A DNA stretch of 43,935 nt from Nonomuraea spiralis (GTDB lineage: Bacteria; Actinomycetota; Actinomycetes; Streptosporangiales; Streptosporangiaceae). A program made the translations under genes and the position numbers. The DNA lies in assembly GCF_014648435.1 (NCBI RefSeq), contig NZ_BMRC01000053.1:1-43935 (forward strand). Direction: 5' to 3'. Under the pieces are notes generated by a model. It worked only from the letters and a program-made list of their open reading frames with translations. It was not told where the DNA came from and searched no databases. Of the stretch, positions 16,946 through 23,965 are shown one piece after another (within the stretch, counting starts at the first letter, position 1; each line of letters starts with the position of its first letter).

Positions 16946-17833
16946 ATGAACGAGAACGTTCTGCCGTCGGTGCTGGCCACAGGCCAGTTGCAGTCGCGGG
17001 TGCAGCGGCGTGGGCGATACGTCGCGGAGTCGATGAGGCATCCGGGCAAGATGCTGCCGTCGATCGCATCTCAGGTCATCTCGGCGTTCACCGAGCCGGG
17101 GGAGCTGGTGGTGGATCCGATGTGCGGGATCGGGACCACCTTGGTAGAGGCGGTGCATCTGGGGCGACACGCGGCAGGGATGGAGTACGAATCGGACTTC
17201 GCCGGTCTCACCGCCGCCAACGTTCAGCATGCTCGTTCTCAAGGGGCTACGGGGTATGGCCGGGTGGCCTGCGGGGACGCGCGGAACATCGCGACCGTGT
17301 TCGGGGACCTACGAGGCTTGGCCGCGCTGGTCCTGACCTCTCCGCCCTACGGCGTGCGGACGCACGGCCATGTCCGCTGCGGTAGCCGCGAGGACGGCGG
17401 GCCGGTGAAGAAGTTGAACCACCGGTACTCCACGGACAAGGGCAACCTTGCTCACCAGCCGTTGCCACAGCTGATGGAGGGCTTCGGACAGATCCTCGCT
17501 GGATGTGGGGAACTACTGCGGCCCGGTGGAATCGTCGCGATCACGATCCGTCCGATCCGGGTCGGTGGGCGGCTCGTTGACCTCCCCGGTCAGGTCATCG
17601 AGACAGCAGAAGCTGCTGGCCTTCAACTCACATACCGCTTGGTGGCGCTGCTGTGTGGTCTGCGTAGTGGTCGGCTGATCAACCGGGCGTCGTTCTTCCA
17701 GATGCTGGAGGCGTGGAGGAGCCAGGAGAAAGGCCAACCGGTGTTTGCCGCGGCTCACGAGGACCTCCTCATTCTCCGCATCCGGGGGGAGCTCTCCTGC
17801 TCTCGCCCACAGTCGCCTACGCAGACCGAATAG
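16946..17833 (+). CDS. TRM11-like / N4-N6 DNA methyltransferase
   Basis: The 295-residue class I SAM-dependent methyltransferase has motif I DPMCGIGTT at 57-65, an acidic residue ending beta-2 (GMEYESDFA, about 79-87), a CGDARN segment (109-114) and catalytic motif IV TSPPYG at 131-136. The N-terminal RRGRYVAESMRHPGKMLPSI is typical of the small TRM11/DNA-methylase group encoded on actinobacterial conjugative elements. It probably methylates adenine or cytosine exocyclic amines in DNA, perhaps to protect the element from host restriction. AGGTGG lies upstream of the ATG. No restriction gene adjoins, so it acts as a solitary methylase with its degenerate neighbour. Confidence 0.82.
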   Translation: MNENVLPSVLATGQLQSRVQRRGRYVAESMRHPGKMLPSIASQVISAFTEPGELVVDPMCGIGTTLVEAVHLGRHAAGMEYESDFAGLTAANVQHARSQGATGYGRVACGDARNIATVFGDLRGLAALVLTSPPYGVRTHGHVRCGSREDGGPVKKLNHRYSTDKGNLAHQPLPQLMEGFGQILAGCGELLRPGGIVAITIRPIRVGGRLVDLPGQVIETAEAAGLQLTYRLVALLCGLRSGRLINRASFFQMLEAWRSQEKGQPVFAAAHEDLLILRIRGELSCSRPQSPTQTE

Positions 17834-18645
17834 CTGCATAAGACGCAAGGAGGCGCAGGGTGGCGGAGGTGCGCCATCACGTGTTCTCAAGCTTCATGCC
17901 GTCAAACTTGGGAGCGTTCTTTCCTTGAAAAGGAAATTCGGCCTAGGTTTGCCCTTTCGCATCCTATGTGTAGTGGGCGAAAGGCGTAATCGCGCAAGTG
18001 GTCTCGGCGAGGCGCCATGACCATAGACATGGCGGCAGTCTCACTTGACGGTGAGACCGGAGGTGCGGGTCCATGTCACGTGCCCAACAGTCTGAGACAC
18101 CCGCTATTCCAAGCGATCGCCACGACTGTCGGGGCAGCAGGAGGAGTGTGCCGTCGGTCAAGCATTTTCAGGGAGGTTCCATGAATGGCGGCCGGTTCCC
18201 TCACCAAACGCCATTCCGGTACCTAATTCGCATGTAGCGATATCAAGCCATACAGCGCCTATATGTAGCGGCCCCGACCTGGCCACACATCCGCCAAGAC
18301 GTTCGCCAGGCCGAGGGCCATCCCACCCCAGATCAATGGAGAGGATGGATTCATTTTGCACCACCTTGCCCGCTCCCGCGCCCCAATCGCGGTGACCGAT
18401 CGCCTCGACGACCCCGTAGACGGCGGTTGCGCTGATCAGAAAACCGATGCGACGCTCTGGACCTGGGCGTATCCCTCAACGGCGGTGTCGATGACGTCGG
18501 CTTCACGACGTGCGAACTCTTTCACCGCGACGAACTCAGCCAACGATGGCGTAGCACCCACTCAGGGCGGCAACGCCTTGCGCCACTCAAGTCTCAACCA
18601 GCCTCACCGCACCAATACGCCCCGCTCTTCTTGGGGCGGTGACCG
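17834..18645. other. Gene-free region before xis/int, with hairpins
   Basis: No credible gene is visible. A hairpin-forming pair GCCCTTTCGC / GCGAAAGGC (about 17951-17983, one bulged base) could terminate the methyltransferase transcript. GTCTCAC/GTGAGAC at 18038-18057 is a perfect 7-bp inverted repeat. CGCCCC/GGGGCG at 18618-18638 forms a hairpin that covers the likely ribosome site of the excisionase gene. Some of this DNA probably serves as promoter and excisionase-binding sites. Confidence 0.4.
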
Positions 18646-18837
18646 ATGAGCAGGTGCGACGAACTGCTGACCGTCACTCAAGTCCTCAAGGAACTGGGCG
18701 GTGTTTCCCGCCGCACTTTCTACCGCTGGCGTCAACTCGGCCGAGCGCCGGTGTGCATCCAACTCCCCAATCTGGAACTTCGCGTCTGGCGGAGCGACCT
18801 CAAGGCCTGGATCGAGTCACGGCGGGAGGTGGCATGA
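18646..18837 (+). CDS. xis: Excisionase (AlpA/MerR-like helix-turn-helix)
   Basis: The 63-residue basic protein consists of one winged helix-turn-helix: ELLTVTQVLKELGGVSRRTF then YRWRQLGRAPVCIQLPNLEL, ending RVWRSDLKAWIESR. This is the AlpA/Xis fold (DNA-binding helix, wing, then 'R.W.SDL..W'). It would bend DNA at the attachment site and steer the integrase toward excision. Its TGA overlaps the integrase ATG (ATGA), the normal arrangement in actinobacterial integrative elements. Confidence 0.85.
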   Translation: MSRCDELLTVTQVLKELGGVSRRTFYRWRQLGRAPVCIQLPNLELRVWRSDLKAWIESRREVA

Positions 18838-20198
18838 AGACCACCTACGACGTGAGGCTTGGTGGCATTCAGCAGCGCTCCAACCAGGGTACGCCCGCCT
18901 ACATCGCCCGATGGCGCATCGCCGGCAAGGACAAGTCGAAGAGCTTTCGGACCAGAGGTCTGGCCATTGCGTTCATGTCGGATCTGCGGCAAGCGACCAA
19001 GATAGGGGAGGAGTTCGACATCGCTACCGGCCTACCGGTATCGATGTTGGCGCGCGAGTCCACCGGCCCTTCCTTCCTGCGGTTCGCCCAGTCCTATGTC
19101 TTCCAGCGCTGGAACACATCGGCGGCTCGAACACGAGAAACGGACGCGTATGCGCTCCTGACGCTGGTCCCCGCCCTGGTGACAAATGCCCCTCGCCGTC
19201 CCGCAACCGAAGCGCTGCGAGAGGTGCTCCGGAACCACGCGCTCCTCCCACAGAACCGACGCCTGGAGCTCACCGCGGCGCAAGCCGCAACCCTGGCCTG
19301 GCTGGAACGCGCTTCTCTGCCGCTGGCAGCTCTGGGTGAGCCGCACGTTCTACGTTCAGCCCTGGAGGCAATCTCGGTCACCTTCGCCGGGTCCCCGGCG
19401 GGGGCGAATACGGTGCGTCGCAAGCGCGCCGTCCTCCATCACCTACTTGAGCACGCGGTAGAGCAGAAGGTGTTTGACAGCAATCCGATGGACGGCATCA
19501 AATGGACCGCACCCAAAGCCGTCACGCTCATCGATCCTCGAACGGTGGTTAATCCTGCCCAGGCGCGACAGCTCCTCGACGCCGTCTCCAAGGTAGGACG
19601 CAACCGGGGCGCACGACTCAAGGCACTATTCGCCTGCATCTACTACGCAGCACTCCGGCCGGAGGAGGCAGCGGACCTGCGACAGAGGAACTGCACGTTG
19701 CCCGAATCTGGCTGGGGCCTGATCGTCCTGGAGAAGGCACGGCCCCAGGGCACGAAGCGCTGGACCAACTCCGGCGAGACCCACGAATCCCGAAACCTGA
19801 AGCATCGAGCAGACAAGGAGACACGAGAGATACCGATCCCACCCGTCCTCGTCGCCATCCTTCGCGAGCACATCACCGAGTACGGCACGGCCAAGGACGG
19901 CAGGATCTTCCACACGAGCACGGGCGGCACCTACTCCAGCTCGGCGCACTCCTACGTCTGGCAGGAAGCCCGCAAACTCGTCCTCAGCGCTGAACAGACC
20001 ACCTCGTCCCTGGCGGGTCGACCATACGATCTTCGGCATGCGGCGGTCTCGCTGTGGCTGAACGCAGGCGTACCTGCTGTCGAAGTCGCCAAGCGCGCCG
20101 GCCACAGCGTGGATGTCCTACTTCGGGTGTACGCGAAGTGCATAGACGGCCAGCAGGAGCACATCAACTCGAAGATCGCTGATGTGCTGATCGATTAG
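18834..20198 (+). CDS. int: Tyrosine site-specific integrase
   Basis: The 454-residue product starts at the ATG overlapping the xis stop; the frame is open upstream but that part is antisense-like. The N-terminal arm-binding domain (about 1-60), core-binding domain (about 78-225) and catalytic domain (about 235-454) are in order. Catalytic residues are Arg275 in AALRPEEAADL, the box-II arginine Arg401 in RPYDLRHAAVSLW, His424 in RAGHS and the nucleophile Tyr433 in RVYAKC. The aromatic Tyr398 at the usual first-His position is common in actinobacterial integrases. It should integrate the element, but no tRNA target is recognisable in the window. A hairpin at 20214 terminates it. Confidence 0.9.
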   Translation: MKTTYDVRLGGIQQRSNQGTPAYIARWRIAGKDKSKSFRTRGLAIAFMSDLRQATKIGEEFDIATGLPVSMLARESTGPSFLRFAQSYVFQRWNTSAARTRETDAYALLTLVPALVTNAPRRPATEALREVLRNHALLPQNRRLELTAAQAATLAWLERASLPLAALGEPHVLRSALEAISVTFAGSPAGANTVRRKRAVLHHLLEHAVEQKVFDSNPMDGIKWTAPKAVTLIDPRTVVNPAQARQLLDAVSKVGRNRGARLKALFACIYYAALRPEEAADLRQRNCTLPESGWGLIVLEKARPQGTKRWTNSGETHESRNLKHRADKETREIPIPPVLVAILREHITEYGTAKDGRIFHTSTGGTYSSSAHSYVWQEARKLVLSAEQTTSSLAGRPYDLRHAAVSLWLNAGVPAVEVAKRAGHSVDVLLRVYAKCIDGQQEHINSKIADVLID

Positions 20199-20213
20199 GT
20201 CATTGGAGCGACG

Positions 20214-20238
20214 ACGGCCCCAGCCACGTTGGGGCCGT
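20214..20238 (+). terminator. Intrinsic terminator-like hairpin after int
   Basis: ACGGCCCCA, 7-base loop, TGGGGCCGT followed by CTCTTC. It is a perfect 9-bp stem 15 bases after the integrase stop. Confidence 0.75.
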
Positions 20239-20288
20239 CTCTTCGCGCTTGGTGTTCGTCGATCGTCGGAGGCCTCTACGGCCAGCCT

Positions 20289-20402
20289 GCGCTAACTCGC
20301 CATCGGCGCCCTACGCCTGACCAGTGCCGGCAACATCACCCGAGCATCCTCCGCTTCTCCCACGATGTCACCCGAGCCCTTACCGCCCTCGACCTCGCAT
20401 GA
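20289..20402 (+). mobile_element. C-terminal remnant of an ISAs1-like transposase
   Basis: LAIGALRLTSAGNITRA (20296-20345) and, after a frameshift, SILRFSHDVTRALTALDLA followed by TGA (20343-20402) reproduce the C-terminal signature of ISAs1-family transposases (LRNLAIGALRLxG.TNIA..LR...RD.TR.L.LLGL). Only about 38 codons survive. It lies just outside the integrase, where an attachment site would be expected. Confidence 0.55.
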
Positions 20403-20506
20403 TCGAGAAACAGGACAAAACTCCACTATGCCAGAGCCTTGGCTGGTAGTCCCTGCAGAGCTCAGCGGTGGATTGTTGCCTCTGACGTATGAACGAAAGG
20501 CGGCCG

Positions 20507-21628
20507 CTAGTCGATCCTCTGGCGCAGCGCCCTCCAGGTAGCCAGTTCCCTATCTTGCGCAACGGCAAAGAGGAGACGGCCTTCAGCTGCGATATCCAAA
20601 GGATCGATGGCGTTCTCTTCGAGGCTGGATGCGTATGCTTGTCGAATCCGCGTCAATGCGTCGCCACCGGGCGCTTGCTGGAAGATGCCGACGAAGATTG
20701 AACGCCCGCCTGCTCCTAGGGGTGACCATGCTCCGCGGATAGGGATATCCGCGAGATAGCGATCATCGGGGGAAGGGTTTGGGGCGCTCCAAAAAAGTGG
20801 ATCTTCGTAGAATTGAATCGGGGTTGGCGCTGTAAGCGAATTAGCTATTATGTTCCATTCGTGCCGAAATTCTAGCGAATCCATGGCGCGAGGCGACCGA
20901 ATGGGATGTTCTTGTCGCGCCTCTTCGAAGTATGGGTACTGGTCCAGGGGTTCCTGTGGTATGAGTTCGACATCCTTCGTCGGATCAGTGTGATACAGAT
21001 TCACGAAGGTTTTGTCCTCGAGAATCGAGGCCCAGCTTAACGCTAGAGAGGTGCTCCCATACTCGCTGGTAGACGCCCACTCGTGCAGCTTCTTAAGAAA
21101 CTTCCGCACCTCTTTAGTGGTCTGTCCCGAGCCGTTCCTTCTCCCCTTGGCTTCGCCGACCATTTCGCGGTAATCTGGCAAATTTATCAATAGATCTGGC
21201 CTGGAGTTACCGCCCTTCGGTCCTCGGGGAGTGGTAGCAGGCATAAGATCGAAGTGCTTGATCTGCAGCGGCTTGATCTTATCCTGAATGATCAAGCTCT
21301 CTAGACTTGCGGTCAGCAGCCCTAGTCCTGCGGCTGTTATGATGAACGACTTGATGTGCAGCGATGAACAGTCGAATGCCCTTGTTCTGTGTAGCGCGTA
21401 TCTTCCGTTCTTCTGCGTATTGTCGAGTGCTGTCGCAAGTAGCTGGGCCTCAAGCCTCAAGGAGTCAAATGATCCGTAATGGCTTCCAGCGATGGAAGCG
21501 AGTCCGTTGACTAGTACGACACGGGCCAGACTTACTGCCAAGTCGATGGTTTCGCTAGGGGGGCCGACGGTATCCGAACCGTTTGGGGAAGGTGTCCATT
21601 CATGTCTGGCGAACTTGACTATTCCCAT
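20507..21628 (-). CDS. Hypothetical protein with PD-(D/E)xK-like signature
   Basis: The 373-residue protein has noticeably lower GC and more Ile/Lys/Asn/Tyr than its neighbours, suggesting recent acquisition. The region GNSRPDLLINL ... REMVGEAKGRR places Asp145 and E159-x-K161 in the spacing of a PD-(D/E)xK nuclease core (D-x13-ExK). A helical segment rich in Leu (SFIITAAGLGLLTASLESLI, 94-113) precedes it. Toward the C-terminus are short beta-like segments (GGRSIFVGIF). No Shine-Dalgarno is seen, so it may be leaderless. An imperfect ATTCCC/GGGAAT pair straddles the start codon and may be an operator. A nuclease in defence is inferred; the family is not recognised. Confidence 0.65.
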   Translation of the reverse strand: MGIVKFARHEWTPSPNGSDTVGPPSETIDLAVSLARVVLVNGLASIAGSHYGSFDSLRLEAQLLATALDNTQKNGRYALHRTRAFDCSSLHIKSFIITAAGLGLLTASLESLIIQDKIKPLQIKHFDLMPATTPRGPKGGNSRPDLLINLPDYREMVGEAKGRRNGSGQTTKEVRKFLKKLHEWASTSEYGSTSLALSWASILEDKTFVNLYHTDPTKDVELIPQEPLDQYPYFEEARQEHPIRSPRAMDSLEFRHEWNIIANSLTAPTPIQFYEDPLFWSAPNPSPDDRYLADIPIRGAWSPLGAGGRSIFVGIFQQAPGGDALTRIRQAYASSLEENAIDPLDIAAEGRLLFAVAQDRELATWRALRQRID

Positions 21629-21960
21629 AGTGGGGAATGCTATCGCGAAACCTTGAGCTCTGGCATCCTTTGCTCGAGACGACCTACGCGTCGTCTGATG
21701 CGCTGCGGGCCACAGTTGACGGTATAAGCGCTGACTCCCGGACGGCTGCGTTGAGCTAATGCGGCAAATGTGCCAATTATTCTATTTCTCGAAGACGGGG
21801 TCGTCCTGTTCGCGGGAGGATTCTCGTGCTTCGACGGGGCTGGCTCAGGACGAAGGCCGCTACGTCTCTGGCAATGTCCAACTCGTCCGTTCATTAGGTG
21901 GTGGCCTCTGGGCGGCCACTTCTGCGGCGCCCTCTGTGGTGACCCGTTCGACGGGTAGCT

Positions 21961-22056
21961 GCGGCGAGCGTAGGAGCCTTCGCGCTTCACGGTGGCGACC
22001 AGTCTCTCGCTGCGCAGCACCCCGAGCGTCTGCCTGACGGCAACGCAGCAGGCATG
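21961..22056 (-). pseudogene. GntR-family HTH fragment
   Basis: On the minus strand the codons from 22053 read ACCVAVRQTLGVLRSERLVA then TVKREGSYARR. This is the recognition helix and wing of a GntR-type winged helix (…GVSRxTVRQALxxLRxEGLVxxxxGxGxxVR). Both ends are lost: the upstream half is replaced by the promoter of the NUDIX gene, and no effector domain follows. It is a fragment of about 32 codons, not a functional gene. Confidence 0.55.
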
Positions 22057-22075
22057 AGATCTGGTACTCGACAAG

Positions 22076-22102
22076 AGCTTTTTGTCGATCTGACAAAAAG
22101 CT
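22076..22102. promoter_or_regulatory. Perfect 11-bp inverted repeat operator at the NUDIX promoter
   Basis: AGCTTTTTGTC, spacer GATCT, GACAAAAAGCT is a perfect inverted repeat ending 11 bases before the ATG at 22114. It is A/T-rich in otherwise high-GC DNA. A second overlapping palindrome TCGACAA...TTGTCGA lies at about 22068-22088. The position overlaps any promoter for a short-leader transcript. The downstream gene encodes a NUDIX protein with an NrtR-like DNA-binding domain, so autoregulation through this site is the natural reading (inference). Confidence 0.7.
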
Positions 22103-22113
22103 ATGGTGTACCC

Positions 22114-22809
22114 ATGGCCGACGACCCATGGCAGCCGCCTCTCATCCTGCTCGCGGTCGACCTGGTGATCCTCACCCTGCGCGACGCGCATCTGCATGTC
22201 CTGCTTGTCGAACGTGGTGTTGACCCTTTCCTCGGGGTGCTCGCCCTGCCGGGCGGCTTCCTGCGCGACGAGCATGAGCACATTGAGGCGGCGGCGCGAC
22301 GCGAGCTGGCCGAGGAGGCGGGTCTGTACGACGTACATCTGGAGTCCTTGGGTGTGTACGGTGAGCCGGGCCGCGACCCGCGCGGCCGCGTCGTGTCCGT
22401 CGCCTACCTGGCCATCGCGCCCCGCCTGCCGGACCCGGTCGCCGGCACCGACGCCGCCCACGCCTCCTGGACACCAGTGGACGACGCCTTGGCCCATGCC
22501 ACGAAACTGGCGTTCGACCATCGCCGCATCCTCACCGACGGGGTCGAGCGCGCGCGGGGCAAGCTGGAGTACACCGCCCTGGCCACCGCATTCTGCGCCG
22601 AGACCTTCACCATCTCCGAGCTTCAGCAGGTGTACGAAGCGGTCTGGGGCGTCCAGCTCGATCCCCGCAATTTCTACCGCAAGGTCCAGGGCGCCCGCGG
22701 CTTCATCGTCGCCGACGGCCCGATGCGCAAGACCCCGAACGGGCGGCCCGCCCGGCTCTTCAAGGCGGGTCCGGTCCACGAACTCAATCCCCCGATGACT
22801 CGACCTTAG
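22114..22809 (+). CDS. NUDIX hydrolase-wHTH regulator (NrtR-like)
   Basis: The 231-residue protein (start MADDPWQPPL chosen because the operator overlaps the earlier GTG/ATG region) has a NUDIX domain at about 8-140. Its Nudix box GGFLRDEHEHIEAAARREL and AEEAGL lies at 47-71, with one extra residue before the first Glu. A C-terminal winged helix (about 164-220) contains FTISELQQVYEAVWG, NFYRKV and RPARLFKAG. This is the layout of NrtR, a transcription factor whose NUDIX domain senses ADP-ribose-type nucleotides. It is followed after 13 bases by the nucleosidase-like gene, with AGGAGGT overlapping its stop. Whether it hydrolyses or only senses a ligand cannot be read from sequence; the key Glu residues are present. 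Confidence 0.82.
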   Translation: MADDPWQPPLILLAVDLVILTLRDAHLHVLLVERGVDPFLGVLALPGGFLRDEHEHIEAAARRELAEEAGLYDVHLESLGVYGEPGRDPRGRVVSVAYLAIAPRLPDPVAGTDAAHASWTPVDDALAHATKLAFDHRRILTDGVERARGKLEYTALATAFCAETFTISELQQVYEAVWGVQLDPRNFYRKVQGARGFIVADGPMRKTPNGRPARLFKAGPVHELNPPMTRP

Positions 22810-22822
22810 GAGGTCGGTGATC

Positions 22823-23965
22823 ATGATTGTGATCCTCACCGCGCTGGATCTGGAATATCAGGCCGTCCGCAGACACCTGACTGACCCGCAGGTACACCGC
22901 CACACCGCTGGCACCCGCTTCGAGGTCGGCCGCCTTGCGAACGGCAGCCACCGGGTGGCGCTGGGCCTGGTCGGCAAGGGCAACCATCCCTCGGCGGTGA
23001 TCACCGAGCGGGCGATTGCCGAGTTCTCGCCGTCGGCGCTGCTGTTCGTGGGGGTCGCCGGGTCCCTCTGGCCCGGCGTCGATCTGGGCGACGTGGTGGT
23101 GGCCACGCACGTGTACGCCTATCACGGCGGCACCAGCGAGGACGACGGGCTCAAAGCCCGTCCGCGCGCCTGGGAGATCGCCCATGAGATCGATCAGATC
23201 GCGCGCCACCTTCACCGCATCGAGACCTGGACCCGCCACCTGCCCGCGGGCGCGGCCGTGCCCGCGGTGCTGTTCGGGCCGATCGCGGCAGGCGAGGTAG
23301 TACAGGATTCTTCGATCTCCGCACACGCCCAATGGGTGCGCCATACCTACAATGACGCGCTCGCGATCGAGATGGAGTCGGCCGGCGTAGCGCAGGCCAC
23401 CCATCACAACAGGTCTTTGCCTATGGCCGTGGTGCGGGGCATCAGCGACCGCGCCGACGGCACCAAGACCTCGACCGACGGCTTGAACTGGCAACCGAAG
23501 GCGGCCGCCAATGCCGCAGCCTTCGCTGTTGCCCTGGCCCAGGAACTGGCCGCGGAGCACGAGAACCATCCGGCGAGCAAGGCGAGAGAGGCGAACGGCA
23601 TGACCGACAACATGAAGAACATCGCCCGCGACAACGCCCGGGTGGGCGTGCAGGCCGGGCACATCCACGGCAACGTCACCGTCGGCCACCAGCCCGCGCC
23701 CCAGGCAGCCGACCCGGCCGCTCAGCTCACCGAGCTACGCGATCGGCTCGCCAGGGCGCACAAGGCCCAGGTCGTCGACGAGGACACGTTCACCGCGGCG
23801 GAGGGGGAGATCGCCGTCGCCGCCGAATCGTTGTCGGAGAGCACCAAGGAGGGCAGGAACAAGGCGCTGATCGCGCTCAAGAAGCTCCGCGGGCTGCTCG
23901 CGGACGTGGCGGAGCTGGCGGCGCACGTATCGGCCATCATCGCGGCGATCCGGGGCGTCCTGTGA
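22823..23965 (+). CDS. MTA/SAH nucleosidase-like protein with shared signalling motif
   Basis: Residues 1-245 form a nucleoside phosphorylase/MTAN fold: MIVILTALDLEYQAV with the N-terminal catalytic-type Glu11, FVGVAGSLWPGVDLGDVVVA (75-94), the ribose-binding IEMESAGVAQA (182-192) and the base-site GISDRADG with Asp209. All expected catalytic residues are present, so it could cleave an N-glycosidic bond of an adenosine-type nucleotide. Then comes a short motif VGVQAGHIHGNVTV (274-287) and an alpha-helical tail (about 300-380). The ATG at 22823 has AGGAGGT at 8 bases; an earlier GTG at 22817 is too close. The stop overlaps the next gene by 4 bases (GTGA). MTAN domains occur as effectors or ligand processors in bacterial and fungal conflict systems. 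Confidence 0.82.
   Translation: MIVILTALDLEYQAVRRHLTDPQVHRHTAGTRFEVGRLANGSHRVALGLVGKGNHPSAVITERAIAEFSPSALLFVGVAGSLWPGVDLGDVVVATHVYAYHGGTSEDDGLKARPRAWEIAHEIDQIARHLHRIETWTRHLPAGAAVPAVLFGPIAAGEVVQDSSISAHAQWVRHTYNDALAIEMESAGVAQATHHNRSLPMAVVRGISDRADGTKTSTDGLNWQPKAAANAAAFAVALAQELAAEHENHPASKAREANGMTDNMKNIARDNARVGVQAGHIHGNVTVGHQPAPQAADPAAQLTELRDRLARAHKAQVVDEDTFTAAEGEIAVAAESLSESTKEGRNKALIALKKLRGLLADVAELAAHVSAIIAAIRGVL

Noticed and set aside
21640..22839. 399-codon open frame on the minus strand
   Set aside because: It is antisense to the NUDIX gene. Its product is Arg/Gly/His-rich and without domains; only a 32-codon GntR fragment in it (21961-22056) is meaningful.
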